Positions 26,802-35,685 of a stretch of DNA of 64,000 bases are shown here, piece after piece. Location of the stretch: contig NZ_JQNA01000002.1 of the NCBI RefSeq assembly GCF_000745015.1, positions 5,022,001-5,086,000 of the forward strand, in the 5' to 3' direction. Source of the DNA: Burkholderia sp. 9120 (lineage in GTDB: Bacteria > Pseudomonadota > Gammaproteobacteria > Burkholderiales > Burkholderiaceae). Both the position numbers and the translations under genes were made by a program. The notes under the pieces were generated by a model. It had not been told where the DNA came from. It did not search any database and worked only from the letters and a program-made list of their open reading frames with translations. The stretch's first letter is position 1, and every line of letters starts with the position of its first letter.

Positions 26802-27146
26802 ACCGGTTTGCTAGATGGCACATGAAATGAAAAGTAAGTTGGGCTGCATTCCGACAATGCATCGAGCATTAAATTAGCTGGCACACTATTCAAATGCTCG
26901 CGCTCATTTAATGAGGCATCCGACGTACTTGCTTTAGATTCAGGACTGCTTTATCGTAAGCCGTATCGCGTCGACAAGAAGCAAAATAGACGGCACTCCG
27001 GCTGCACCGCAGCAACGGCAAAGACACTAAACGAATCGATCAACGCACAGGCCAGCGTTAGGCGCAGGGCCAGGTTCTTCGTCAACGAAGAGTCCTGCCA
27101 GGTTGTCATCCATCACTAGTCGAGCTCTTCTGAAAGCCGTCAACCT
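26802..27146. other. Intergenic region with no supported gene
   Basis: This 345-bp gap lies between the LysR and MHYT genes, both on the plus strand. The first half is A/T-rich (around 26860-26960). No frame with a ribosome binding site, hairpin terminator or repeat stood out. It may carry the promoter of the MHYT gene. Confidence 0.5.
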
Positions 27147-27938
27147 ATGCAAAGCAGCTATAACCTGGGGCTAGTCGCCTTTTCGCTTGTCGTCGCGACA
27201 CTGGCGTCCTATACGGCACTCGATCTCGCCGACCGTATTTCCTTACTCGCTTACTCCCGTTCCCGACACATATGGCTAGCCGGCGGTGCATTGGCCATGG
27301 GAATCGGTATCTGGTCGATGCACTTTATCGGCATGCTCTCGTTTTCCCTGAGTATTCCCATTGGCTATGATTTTGCGGTGACGGGTTACTCGCTCGTCAT
27401 CGCCATTCTGGTTTCGTGGTTCGCGTTGCATGTCGTCACGCTCGATCGTCTGAAGATGTCGGGCTTAATCGCCGGCGGCACGCTCATGGGTTTCGGTATT
27501 TCCGGCATGCACTACCTGGGCATGGCCGCGATGAAGATGAATCCGGCTATTCAGTACGAGCCCACCATCTTCGCCGCGTCGATTCTGATTGCGATTGCCG
27601 CGTCCACGGCGGCACTCTGGCTCACCAATACATTGCGCGGCGCGGGGCCGAACCGTTTGATGCGCAAACGTATCGGCGCGGCTTGTGTAATGGGCGTTGC
27701 GATTGCCGGCATGCATTACACCGGCATGGCCGCGGCGGATTTTCCGGTTGGCTCGATTTGCGGTGCGGCGGGCGGCGTCAAGCCTCAATGGCTGGCGCTT
27801 GCGATCATTCCGTTGTCGATCGCGATTCTTGTCGTGACGTTGCTGCTTAGCCGACTCGATGCGAGAGCGACGTTTCTGTCGAACTCGATTACGCGGCTGA
27901 ATGAGCAGATCGATCGGATCCAGGGGCCGGCGCGGTAA
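27147..27938 (+). CDS. Stand-alone MHYT membrane sensor protein
   Basis: A 263-residue protein with seven predicted transmembrane helices and three copies of the MHYT motif: SMHFIGM near residue 57, GMHYLGM near 121 and GMHYTGM near 190. The Met and His residues on the outer face are thought to bind copper and sense a gas (oxygen, CO or NO). Most MHYT proteins carry a GGDEF-EAL or HTH output; here only a short cytoplasmic tail of about 25 residues follows the last helix. The output is therefore unclear and may need a partner. Confidence 0.85.
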   Translation: MQSSYNLGLVAFSLVVATLASYTALDLADRISLLAYSRSRHIWLAGGALAMGIGIWSMHFIGMLSFSLSIPIGYDFAVTGYSLVIAILVSWFALHVVTLDRLKMSGLIAGGTLMGFGISGMHYLGMAAMKMNPAIQYEPTIFAASILIAIAASTAALWLTNTLRGAGPNRLMRKRIGAACVMGVAIAGMHYTGMAAADFPVGSICGAAGGVKPQWLALAIIPLSIAILVVTLLLSRLDARATFLSNSITRLNEQIDRIQGPAR

Positions 27939-27962
27939 GCCGCTTCAACCTTTACGCGCCCC

Positions 27963-28406
27963 TCATTGCGGTTTCCGCGCGTAGTAGATATCCCATTCGT
28001 CTTCCGCCTCCTTGACGAACCCATGCCGCTGATAAAAGCGGTTGGAGTCGCTATCGCGAAGCGCGCCCAGTTTGACTTCAATGGAACGCGCGTCCGCATC
28101 GGCGAGGATCGCCTGCATCACGGTGGAGCCGATGCCCTTTCCCTGATGCTCAGGCACGACATAGAAATGATCGAGCTTCAGATAGCCCTTTTCGGGCCGC
28201 GTTAATACGAAGCCCACCGACACGCCGTCGATCACAATGAACTTGCACAGGTCCGGCTCAAACGATGCAAGAAAACGATCGCGCGCCCGCTGCGGGTCGA
28301 AGCGGCCAATCCGCTCCAGACTTTCCCTCATCGCGGCGATACGCATTTGAACCAGCGTGTCGGCGTCGCCGTGAGTTGTGTTCGCGAACGTCAGGTTCAT
28401 TCTCAT
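27963..28406 (-). CDS. GNAT family N-acetyltransferase
   Basis: A 147-residue GNAT. KLDHFYVVPEHQGKGIGSTVMQAIL is the acetyl-CoA-binding motif A, and LRDSDSNRFYQRHGFVKEAEDEWD the C-terminal motif. ATG 28406 or ATG 28400 both fit; the open frame to 28445 adds residues with no family match. It is convergent with the MHYT gene and divergent from the flavin-domain protein gene. Substrate unknown. Confidence 0.8.
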   Translation of the reverse strand: MRMNLTFANTTHGDADTLVQMRIAAMRESLERIGRFDPQRARDRFLASFEPDLCKFIVIDGVSVGFVLTRPEKGYLKLDHFYVVPEHQGKGIGSTVMQAILADADARSIEVKLGALRDSDSNRFYQRHGFVKEAEDEWDIYYARKPQ

Positions 28407-28499
28407 GGCTCTAAAAATAGCGTTATTCGTGGGTCTACAAATCATGGCACGATTTTCTTATCGTGTGAGCCTTCCCGATTAAACGCACGGAGTTCCGCC

Positions 28500-29195
28500 A
28501 TGACTGCCCCCGAAGCCGCGCCGCCATCCGAGCGCAGCCGCATTCGCCGCCTCGCGCAACGTGGACATTACGACCGCGCCACACTCCACGCGGTCATCGA
28601 CGCCGCGTACGTGTGCCATGTCGCCTTCACCGACGACCACGGCGTGCACTGCATCCCCACCGCGTGCTGGCGCGACGGCGACTATCTGTACATTCACGGC
28701 TCCAACGGCAGCCGCATGCTGAAGCTGGCCGCCAGCCGCGCGCAGGTTTGCGTGACGATCACGCACCTCGACGGCCTGGTGCTGGCGCGTTCGGCGTTCA
28801 ACCATTCGATGAACTATCGCTCGGCGGTTATCTACGGTGAATTCGATGTGATAGCGGACGCGCTCAAGTCCGCGGCGCTCGATACGTTGATGGAGCACAT
28901 CGCGCCGGGCCGTTCACGAGAAGCCCGCCCCGGCGACACCAACGAACTGGCCGCGACGACCATCCTGCGTATTCCGCTCGACGAAGCCGCGTGCAAGATC
29001 AGCAGCAGCGGTCCCGAAGATGACGAAGCCGATCTGAATCTGCCGGTCTGGGCCGGCGTGCTGCCGCTGGCGCTGCAACCGGGAATGCCCGTGGTCGTCG
29101 CCGCGCCGCGCGGCACGCCCGACTATGTGGAACGTTGGCAGGACGCTGCGGTTCATCGCACGGCCGTGGACGCGCTGACGTCGACAACGTCCTGA
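28500..29195 (+). CDS. Pyridoxamine 5'-phosphate oxidase-like FMN-binding protein
   Basis: A 231-residue protein of the PNPOx-like split-barrel family. VCHVAFTDDHGVHCIPTACW and GDYLYIHGSNGSRMLKL are the FMN-binding strands of the Pfam Pyridox_ox_2 group. Such proteins act as flavin- or haem-binding oxidoreductases on small molecules. ATG 28500 has GGAG 8 nt upstream and the earlier frame from 28347 overlaps the divergent GNAT gene. It is a single-gene unit. The substrate cannot be read from sequence. Confidence 0.82.
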   Translation: MTAPEAAPPSERSRIRRLAQRGHYDRATLHAVIDAAYVCHVAFTDDHGVHCIPTACWRDGDYLYIHGSNGSRMLKLAASRAQVCVTITHLDGLVLARSAFNHSMNYRSAVIYGEFDVIADALKSAALDTLMEHIAPGRSREARPGDTNELAATTILRIPLDEAACKISSSGPEDDEADLNLPVWAGVLPLALQPGMPVVVAAPRGTPDYVERWQDAAVHRTAVDALTSTTS

Positions 29196-29214
29196 TCGAC
29201 CCCGCGCGCTCGCG

Positions 29215-29778
29215 TCACCCTGCGTGCTTCTGCCGGTCCACTTCTTTCGACTGATCCGGCGAAGCCGCGGAGGTCTGCTCGGTGCGTTGCTTCAACGCCT
29301 CGTTCATCTCGCGCATGCTGTCGACGGTGGCTTTCAGAACACTGAGAGTCAGCCGCCCGACGAGAACCCCGGTGAATGTTTCGCCTTGAATAAAGCGGGT
29401 TCTGTTGCCCACCGGCTCAAGAACGAACCAATGCTCGCCGTCGAAGAGACCAGGAAGCCAGACGTACCCTTTCCATCGCAACTCCCGCTCCGGTCGAACC
29501 ACAAGAATTCGCGGATGAAACACCATGGCGTCCGGCCCGGTTCCTTCGGCGAATTCAATCACGTTGCCTTCGCGGAGTTGTCCCTCCAGCCGCGAAATCT
29601 CGGGATTCCACGCGGGGTAGTCGGCGGTTGCGGTGAGAACTTGCCAGACTGCTTGCGGCGAACTGTCGATCAACACGTCGGTTTCTATCGCGCCATTGCG
29701 GTGCAGCGCGAATAGCGCCAACGCAACTACGACAATCAGGCCAGGTAAGCCGACAATAAAGCGGTTCAGCAGACTCAA
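29215..29778 (-). CDS. Membrane-anchored SRPBCC-domain protein
   Basis: A 187-residue protein. One N-terminal hydrophobic segment (about residues 8-24) is followed by an SRPBCC/polyketide-cyclase-like domain beginning IETDVLIDSSPQAVWQVLTATADYPAWNPEI. Such helix-grip folds bind hydrophobic ligands. The start is a TTG at 29776-29778 that overlaps the stop of the kinase gene (TTGA); a GAGGA box lies upstream. It is the last gene of a three-gene overlapping operon (GNAT, P-loop kinase, SRPBCC). Role unknown. Confidence 0.75.
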   Translation of the reverse strand: MSLLNRFIVGLPGLIVVVALALFALHRNGAIETDVLIDSSPQAVWQVLTATADYPAWNPEISRLEGQLREGNVIEFAEGTGPDAMVFHPRILVVRPERELRWKGYVWLPGLFDGEHWFVLEPVGNRTRFIQGETFTGVLVGRLTLSVLKATVDSMREMNEALKQRTEQTSAASPDQSKEVDRQKHAG

Positions 29779-30305
29779 GTTTGATTCCTCGATGTATGCG
29801 CGGGAGCATCGTTATCAATGAGAATGATTTCGTCCAATCCTTCCGACAACGACGGCGCCTCGAATAGCCTGAAGACGTTGGCGATCGCCTCATCCGGCAC
29901 GATCTCGTCGTGCGGACGGGTTCTGTTGCGGCCCAGAGCCGTTTCCAGAGAAACCCTGATCCAGACCCCCGTAACGGGCGATTTTGCACGTCTCGCGATC
30001 TCAATCAATCGCGATCTGCGCGCCGCAGTGGCGAGCGTCGAGTCCACGCAGATGACGTCCGCCGCAGACTGAAGGCGCGCCTTGACCCAGGTGGATTTTC
30101 CTGAGCCCTGCACGCCGATTACCAGAAAGACTCGCCGCGGGCTGTCCGCTAGCGCCGCGGCCAGGTCGGCATAAAGTCGTTCCCAAGCCGTCGTGTTACG
30201 TTCGGGTGTAAAGACCCGTCGGCCGTCTATCTGAAGGTAATGATCGGGATTGAGATGCACGGAGTAAGGAGTCTCGTAGCGGACGGGCGCCGCACTATCG
30301 CCCAA
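29775..30305 (-). CDS. Small P-loop kinase-like ATPase (AAA/zeta-toxin-like)
   Basis: A 176-residue protein with Walker A GVQGSGKST near residue 64 and a short Rossmann-like core. The ICVDSTLATAARRSRLIEIARRAK segment and the later GVWIRVSLETALGRNRTR resemble small-molecule or polynucleotide kinases of the AAA_33/zeta-toxin fold. It probably phosphorylates a small metabolite. Its likely start is TTG 30303-30305, overlapping the GNAT stop, with no strong ribosome binding site, so translational coupling is expected. An in-frame GTG 14 codons later is a second possibility. It sits in one operon with GNAT and SRPBCC proteins. Confidence 0.75.
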   Translation of the reverse strand: MGDSAAPVRYETPYSVHLNPDHYLQIDGRRVFTPERNTTAWERLYADLAAALADSPRRVFLVIGVQGSGKSTWVKARLQSAADVICVDSTLATAARRSRLIEIARRAKSPVTGVWIRVSLETALGRNRTRPHDEIVPDEAIANVFRLFEAPSLSEGLDEIILIDNDAPAHTSRNQT

Positions 30306-30744
30306 GCGGCCAATAGGACATGAAATGCCGCTCGTCCGTCGATCGATCGACCTTGAAGCCGTTTCTCTCGTAGAGCTGTCGAGCCGGATTCACACGCAAC
30401 ACGCGCAATCGGATTGGCTTGCCACTCGCGTGCGCACTTTCAATCAGACCTCTCAACAGCAACGTGCCGACGCCACGCCCTTGATGCGTCGGCAGGACGT
30501 AGAGCTTTTCCAGCATCACGGCATCCGGCTCTTCCGCTACCGCAATGCAACCGATCTCACCGTCGTCGCTTTGAATGATCTGGTGGATTTCCAGCCGACA
30601 CGCGTCGCGCGGTTCCGGGAACCAGGTGCCCCACGTCTGTACGGCATAGTCGCGCATGCATGTCTCGTGGACCGCCGCCAGAAAATCCCAATCAGACTCG
30701 GTAGCGTGGCGCAAAGTGATATTCGGCATCGAAGTTCTTTGCAT
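30295..30744 (-). CDS. GNAT family N-acetyltransferase, first gene of an overlapping operon
   Basis: A 149-residue GNAT. LEKLYVLPTHQGRGVGTLLLRGLIE is motif A and VNPARQLYERNGFKVDRSTDERHFM the C-terminal motif. GGAGG lies 7 nt before ATG 30744, a strong start. Its last codons overlap the start of the kinase gene. An acetyltransferase and a kinase in one overlapping operon hint at modification of a common small molecule such as an antibiotic or amine, which is inference. Confidence 0.8.
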   Translation of the reverse strand: MQRTSMPNITLRHATESDWDFLAAVHETCMRDYAVQTWGTWFPEPRDACRLEIHQIIQSDDGEIGCIAVAEEPDAVMLEKLYVLPTHQGRGVGTLLLRGLIESAHASGKPIRLRVLRVNPARQLYERNGFKVDRSTDERHFMSYWPLGR

Positions 30745-30784
30745 CAGTGGTCCTCCATTTCAATTCGCCGCATCCCGTTCCTCG

Positions 30785-31513
30785 TCATCCCGCACCCAGC
30801 GCAAACCCCATGATCGGCTGCAAAAAAATATGGGTGCCAATGTGAGCGGTTTGCGCCGTGACAAAGCCATATCGCCAGTAGAGAAAACCCCACAAAACAC
30901 CGGCCAGAATGAACCGCACGACCACATACAGCAGGAAACCCGGTGTCAGGTGCGGCGGATAGAACGGCGCCTCGTTGATCAGCATCGGTACAGCCTGCGC
31001 CAGAATAATGGCGAACCAGTAAGCGGCGCTCGGCAAACGCCCTTGCGAATCCCGCCAGACAAGTCCAAGAACCCATAGCACCGTCGACATGAAAAACAGA
31101 CGGTAGAAAATGTCCTCATTGAACCCGCGCATCATGAAGTAAATCAGGCGTGCCGGCAGCGCAGACCCGGAAAAGTAGGCGACGTAACTCGAAGGCAGCA
31201 AGCGCCGAAACACAACAAGATCGACGAACGCGACGTAGAGCGCGACGAGCAGGCCAATGCCAAAAGCGACCGCAAGCGGATGACGAAGACCATGAGCCGC
31301 CAGTTGCAGGCCGCTTCGCTGAGCACAATACAGCCCAACGACACCGAGCACGAGAAACAAGGCGACGCGAGCCCACGGCATGCCGCCGGTGACGGCATCG
31401 AAGACTCTATCGAAACCTGCCCGCGACGCGATCAGCGCGCCGACGCCCAGAAGCACGCCGGCCAGCAGCCGGTTCGAACGAAGTGAGCGTTCGGGCAATG
31501 TAGAAATACTCAT
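30785..31513 (-). CDS. CPBP-like intramembrane protease family protein
   Basis: A 242-residue integral membrane protein with about seven hydrophobic segments. The segment FNEDIFYRLFFM in the middle resembles the EExxxR motif of CPBP/CAAX-protease-like proteins, but the second Glu is Asp. The later AHIGTHIF supplies a His as in the last motif. Members are intramembrane glutamic proteases or act in bacteriocin self-immunity. The acidic substitution makes catalysis uncertain. It stands alone 40 bp upstream of the GNAT operon on the same strand and could be co-transcribed. Confidence 0.65.
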   Translation of the reverse strand: MSISTLPERSLRSNRLLAGVLLGVGALIASRAGFDRVFDAVTGGMPWARVALFLVLGVVGLYCAQRSGLQLAAHGLRHPLAVAFGIGLLVALYVAFVDLVVFRRLLPSSYVAYFSGSALPARLIYFMMRGFNEDIFYRLFFMSTVLWVLGLVWRDSQGRLPSAAYWFAIILAQAVPMLINEAPFYPPHLTPGFLLYVVVRFILAGVLWGFLYWRYGFVTAQTAHIGTHIFLQPIMGFALGAG

Positions 31514-31809
31514 GGGCTTTCAGAAACCATGCAACACCTCGATGACGGTGAACCCTATTCGCTGGGAAATCCGCTGCGCCTGTATGACTCGAACGTATTG
31601 AAACATTGAAAAGAACGGAATGCGCGTTTTGATTAAACGAAATTCAGCTTTACAACTTTGCTGCGCGCGCCAAGCCGCACAGCGCCAGCCTGTATGATGG
31701 CGGCTCCGCGCCGGACCGGCCGCCCAGGCGGCTCGCCTGACTCGCGGCCAGCACCACGGCCACCGCGCGCCAACGCATTTCATTCACCATGACCAGGAGG
31801 AAGACCGCC

Positions 31810-32130
31810 ATGACGGCCGCCACGCAATTCGATCAAGTTTCCGTTATCAAACGAGCCAACGTCTACTTCGACGGCAAGTGTGTCTCGCATACCGTTCTGT
31901 TCGCCGACGGCACGCGCAAGACGCTCGGCGTGATTCTGCCGGGCACGCTGAACTTCGGCACCGACGCGCCGGAACTCATGGAAGTGCAAGCGGGCCAATG
32001 CCGCATCCGTCTGGAAGGCAGCGACACGTGGCACACCTATAGCGCGGGCGAGTCGTTCCCGGTGCCGGGCAAGAGCCGCTTCGATATCGACGTGGTTGAA
32101 ACGCTCGACTACGTTTGCAGCTATCTGTAA
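31810..32130 (+). CDS. ppnP: Pyrimidine/purine nucleoside phosphorylase PpnP
   Basis: A 106-residue single-domain cupin-like enzyme of the DUF1255 (YaiE) family. The N-terminal [20 protein letters not shown], central [23 protein letters not shown] and C-terminal [14 protein letters not shown] segments cover the whole family length (about 95 residues). PpnP phosphorolyses purine and pyrimidine nucleosides for salvage in the cytoplasm. ATG 31810 has AGGAGG nine bases upstream; the ATG at 31789 lies before that box and is rejected. It is a single-gene unit. Confidence 0.9.
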   Translation: MTAATQFDQVSVIKRANVYFDGKCVSHTVLFADGTRKTLGVILPGTLNFGTDAPELMEVQAGQCRIRLEGSDTWHTYSAGESFPVPGKSRFDIDVVETLDYVCSYL

Positions 32131-32192
32131 ATGCAACAGCGACGACGCGCGGACCTAGGCCGCCCGTCGTCGCTCGCGAATGGCACGCTCAT

Positions 32193-33107
32193 TTAAGCGG
32201 CCGACGCTTCCCCAACCAGCCAGTCGCGGAACGCAATCAGCTTCGGCAACGTGCCGCATTCCGGCCGGTACACGACGTAATACGCGAGCGCCGAGGTCAA
32301 CGCCACCTCGGGAAAAAGACGCACCAGCCGCCCCGCCGCCAGGTCGTCGCTCGCCATCACGCTGCGAGCCAGCGCGACACCGTGTCCATCTATCGCCGCC
32401 TGCAGCACCGCGGCAGAGTTGTTGATTCGCAAGCCCCGTTTCGTCGCCACGTCTTTCACGCCGGCGGCGTCGAGCCATGCGTCCCACGTCGCGAACCCCG
32501 CGTGACTTTCCACCGACTGATCGTGAATCAGCGTCTGCCCGGCAAGATCGGCCGGCTTGCGCAAGCGGCGGCTGTTCTGCAGCAGCACCGGCGAACAGAC
32601 CGGATAGAGCTCCTCGTCCATCAGCTTGTGCGCCGTCAGGCCGGGCCATGAACCGGTGCCGTAACGCACGCCGATATCGATACCCTGCGCGACGAAATCG
32701 AGCAGCTTGAGGCTCGTGTCGAGCCGCACGTCCGTCTCCGGCCATGCCGCCTGAAAGCGGTCGATGCGCGGCAACAGCCACTTCGCCGCGAACGCCGGAC
32801 TCACCGTGACGGTCAGCACACCGTTCGCCGATCCTTCTTTCAAACGCGACAGCCCCAGATTCAGGCGATCGAATCCCGCGCGAATGTCCGGCAGCGCGCG
32901 CTGCGCCACTTCCGTCGGCACGAGACGCGCGCGGCCGCTGCTGCTGCGATGAAACAGCGGCGTGCCGAGCCAGTCTTCGAGGCTGCGCACCAGTTGCCCG
33001 ATGGCCGCCGGCGTCACGTTGAGCTCCAGCGCCGCCGCGGAAAAGCTCTGATGCCGGGCGCTCGCCTCGAAGGCGCGCAACGCGTTCAGATAGACGGGTG
33101 ACTTCAT
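32193..33107 (-). CDS. LysR-family regulator (GcvA-like), divergent to an SDR gene
   Basis: A 304-residue LTTR starting MKSPVYLNALRAFEASARHQSFSAAALELNVTPAAIGQ. The HTH and the effector domain with SPAFAAKWLLPRIDRF match the GcvA subgroup. ATG 33107 is the family start; the frame to 33173 is not used. It faces away from the SDR gene at 33266 with a 158-bp shared region that contains a small TCAC/GTGA inverted repeat (33177-33187). It probably controls the SDR gene. Confidence 0.87.
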   Translation of the reverse strand: MKSPVYLNALRAFEASARHQSFSAAALELNVTPAAIGQLVRSLEDWLGTPLFHRSSSGRARLVPTEVAQRALPDIRAGFDRLNLGLSRLKEGSANGVLTVTVSPAFAAKWLLPRIDRFQAAWPETDVRLDTSLKLLDFVAQGIDIGVRYGTGSWPGLTAHKLMDEELYPVCSPVLLQNSRRLRKPADLAGQTLIHDQSVESHAGFATWDAWLDAAGVKDVATKRGLRINNSAAVLQAAIDGHGVALARSVMASDDLAAGRLVRLFPEVALTSALAYYVVYRPECGTLPKLIAFRDWLVGEASAA

Positions 33108-33265
33108 GATTAAAAGAATTTCTTTACTGGTTGCGAAGATTATCTCATTTGCCGGGGTGGCTTGAGACGCCAATAATCACTTCGTGAATTAAACAAAATG
33201 CACGGGAAAAAGCAACGCGTTCAAAAGACGCGGGGCTGTCCCGATTCTTATCACGGAGAAGCATC

Positions 33266-34042
33266 ATGAACAGTTTTTCTTCTAATGTCGCCATCGTCAC
33301 GGGTGGCGGTTCGGGTATCGGCAAGGAAGTCGCGCGGCGTCTGGTCGAAGCCGGCGCGTCGGTGGTGATCGGCGGCCGCGACGCGAAAAAACTCGCGCAG
33401 GCCGCCAGCGAAATCGATCCGGGCGGCGCCAGGGTGCGCACGCTGGCGGGCGACATCGCGTTGCCCGCGACGGCCAACGCGCTGGTCGATCTCGCGACGC
33501 AAGCGTTCAGCGGCGTCGACATTCTGATCAATAACGCGGGCGTGTTCCGTCCGAAAGCGTTCCTCGACGTCAACGAGTCGGAGTACGACTGGTTCCTCGA
33601 CACCATTCTGAAGGGCAAGTTTTTTATGGCCCAGGCAGCGGCACGCGCGATGAAACTGCGCGGCGGCGGTGCGATCGTTCAGACCGGTTCGCTGTGGGCC
33701 TTGCAGGCGATCGGCGCGACACCGTCGGCGGCTTATTCGGCGGCGAACGCGGGCGTGCATGCGCTCACCCGCAACCTCGCAATCGAACTCGCGTCGGCCA
33801 ACATCCGCATCAACACAGTGGCACCCGCGGTCGTCGAAACGCCGGTCTACAACACGTTCATGAGCGAAGATCAGGTGAAGGACACGCTGCCGACGTTCAA
33901 CGCGTTTCATCCGCTCGGCCGCAATGGGCAACCTGCCGATATCGCCGAAGCGATCCTGTTCCTCGCGTCGCCGCGAGCGTCGTGGATCACGGGCACGGTG
34001 CTGCCGGTGGACGGCGGCGTAATGGCGGGACGTCAGGCTTGA
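33266..34042 (+). CDS. SDR family oxidoreductase with Lys replaced by Asn in the active site
   Basis: A 258-residue classical SDR. The cofactor motif TGGGSGIG is at 12-19, NNAG at 89-92 and Ser142 is the catalytic serine. The usual YxxxK reads YSAAN (Tyr157, Asn161), so the lysine that lowers the Tyr pKa and holds the ribose is missing. The C-terminal LPVDGG fits the family. It is divergent from a LysR gene. It may be a poor oxidoreductase, use another residue, or serve a binding role. Confidence 0.85.
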   Translation: MNSFSSNVAIVTGGGSGIGKEVARRLVEAGASVVIGGRDAKKLAQAASEIDPGGARVRTLAGDIALPATANALVDLATQAFSGVDILINNAGVFRPKAFLDVNESEYDWFLDTILKGKFFMAQAAARAMKLRGGGAIVQTGSLWALQAIGATPSAAYSAANAGVHALTRNLAIELASANIRINTVAPAVVETPVYNTFMSEDQVKDTLPTFNAFHPLGRNGQPADIAEAILFLASPRASWITGTVLPVDGGVMAGRQA

Positions 34043-34182
34043 TCGCGACGCGTCAGGCCACCTCGGATCACGGTGAAAGCGATTGACGTCGGCGACTTCG
34101 CAGCCGGACAATTACCTCCCCTTGCGGTCGTTTTACCACGGCCGCAAGACGGTGTTTCGCGTGCCTCCACATGGAGATTCGT

Positions 34183-34785
34183 ATGAGCTATCACCTGGAA
34201 GGGCGTCTACTCGAGGTGTGCAATTGCAAGGTCCTGTGTCCCTGCTGGATCGGCGAAGACCCCGACAACGGAACCTGCGACACCATCGTCGCATGGCACA
34301 TCGACAAAGGAACGGTTGAAGGCGTGGACGTGGGCGGCAATACCATCGCGGCCGTCGCGCATGTCCCCGGCAATATCCTGCAAGGCAACTGGACCGCCGC
34401 GATTTTTATCGGCGATCAGGCGTCGCCGGAGCAGGAAGCCGCGCTGTTGAAGGTCTACACCGGCCAGGCCGGCGGCCCGGTCGCCGACCTGGCCAAACTG
34501 ATCGGCCAGGTGGTGTCGGTGGAGCGCGCGCCGATCCGCTTTACCGTGGTCGCGGGCAAAGGCGAACTTGAGATCGGCACGAACTACTACGCGGAGCTCG
34601 AGCCCTACTCGGGGGCAACCGGCAACCAGACGACCCTCTCCGACACCGTGTTTTCCACCGTGCCGGGCGCGCCGGTTTTTGTCGGCAAGGCGCCCACCTA
34701 TCGATCGAAAAACGCGGCGCTCGGCATCGACCTCCATATCAAGAACCATAACGCGCTGCAGAGCACCTTCGTCTTCGACGCATGA
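34183..34785 (+). CDS. DUF1326 domain protein
   Basis: A 200-residue soluble protein. The cysteine-rich start EVCNCKVLCPCWIGEDPDNGTC is the hallmark of DUF1326 and suggests metal binding; a beta-rich body follows. ATG 34183 has GGAG 6-7 nt upstream. The stop overlaps the start of the DUF2182 gene in an ATGA junction. DUF1326 and DUF2182 proteins often lie side by side, so they probably form one system, perhaps for metal handling. No biochemical function is known to me. Confidence 0.82.
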   Translation: MSYHLEGRLLEVCNCKVLCPCWIGEDPDNGTCDTIVAWHIDKGTVEGVDVGGNTIAAVAHVPGNILQGNWTAAIFIGDQASPEQEAALLKVYTGQAGGPVADLAKLIGQVVSVERAPIRFTVVAGKGELEIGTNYYAELEPYSGATGNQTTLSDTVFSTVPGAPVFVGKAPTYRSKNAALGIDLHIKNHNALQSTFVFDA

Positions 34786-35597
34786 ACGCGCCGGCAAGCC
34801 GGGCACCGTCCGGCTCCTCGCGCCATGGTCACGTGTTCGTGCCGCTAATGGCTGCGTTGATCGCGCTCGCCTGGGCGACGTTGTGGGCATGGGCGCGCAG
34901 TCCGTATGGACGCTATCTCGACCACGGCGACTGGACCGCCTCGGGGCCGGCGGCGTTTCTATGCCGCACATTGCCCGCGGGCAATGTGCTATTGCCCGCG
35001 CTGCTCTACGCCGTCGCATGGATTCTGATGACGGCAGCCATGATGCTGCCGAGCACCTTGCCGCTCTTCAATGCATTCGACCGCCTGACCGCGCAACGTC
35101 CCGATCATGCGCGTCTCCTCATGCTGCTCGGCCTCGGCTATATGACGGTGTGGGGTGCTTTCGGACTCGTGGCGCACCTACTTCATAGCGCCGTGTTCGC
35201 GCTGTTTGCCCGCGTGCCCGCGCTCGCGTGGCATGGCTGGATGATCGGCGTCGCGATCGTCGGATTGGCCGGCGCATTCCAGTTCAGCAAGCTCAAACAT
35301 CGTTGCATGGACAGGTGCCGCACGCCGCTGAGTTTCGTTATCGAGCACTGGCATGGGCACGCGCAGGCCCGCCAGGCGTTCGCACTCGGGGCGCACCACG
35401 GGCTGTTCTGCGTCGGTTGCTGCTGGGCGCTGATGCTGTTGATGTTCGCGCTCGGCACCGGCAGCCTCGGCTGGATGCTTCTGCTGGCGGCCGTGATGGC
35501 GATCGAAAAGAACGTGCGCTGGGGCAGGCGGCTTAGCGCGCCGTTCGGCGTGGCGTTGCTGTCGTGGGCAGCCTTTATGGCGGTGACGCTCGCCTGA
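34782..35597 (+). CDS. DUF2182 integral membrane protein
   Basis: A 271-residue inner-membrane protein with six to seven hydrophobic segments. TAAMMLPSTLPLFNAF, QFSKLKHRCMDRCRTPL and the GLFCVGCCWALM segment near 205 are typical of DUF2182; the Met/His/Cys residues look like metal ligands. It is translated together with the upstream DUF1326 protein. The pair is likely membrane protein plus soluble partner. Function unknown. Confidence 0.82.
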   Translation: MNAPASRAPSGSSRHGHVFVPLMAALIALAWATLWAWARSPYGRYLDHGDWTASGPAAFLCRTLPAGNVLLPALLYAVAWILMTAAMMLPSTLPLFNAFDRLTAQRPDHARLLMLLGLGYMTVWGAFGLVAHLLHSAVFALFARVPALAWHGWMIGVAIVGLAGAFQFSKLKHRCMDRCRTPLSFVIEHWHGHAQARQAFALGAHHGLFCVGCCWALMLLMFALGTGSLGWMLLLAAVMAIEKNVRWGRRLSAPFGVALLSWAAFMAVTLA

Positions 35598-35685
35598 AGC
35601 GCGCGGGTCCGCTCGCGTGGCGAGACCCTGCGCGCCACGCGTGTTGTGCGACGCGCGCGACATCTTCAGCGTTCGCGCGACCGCC

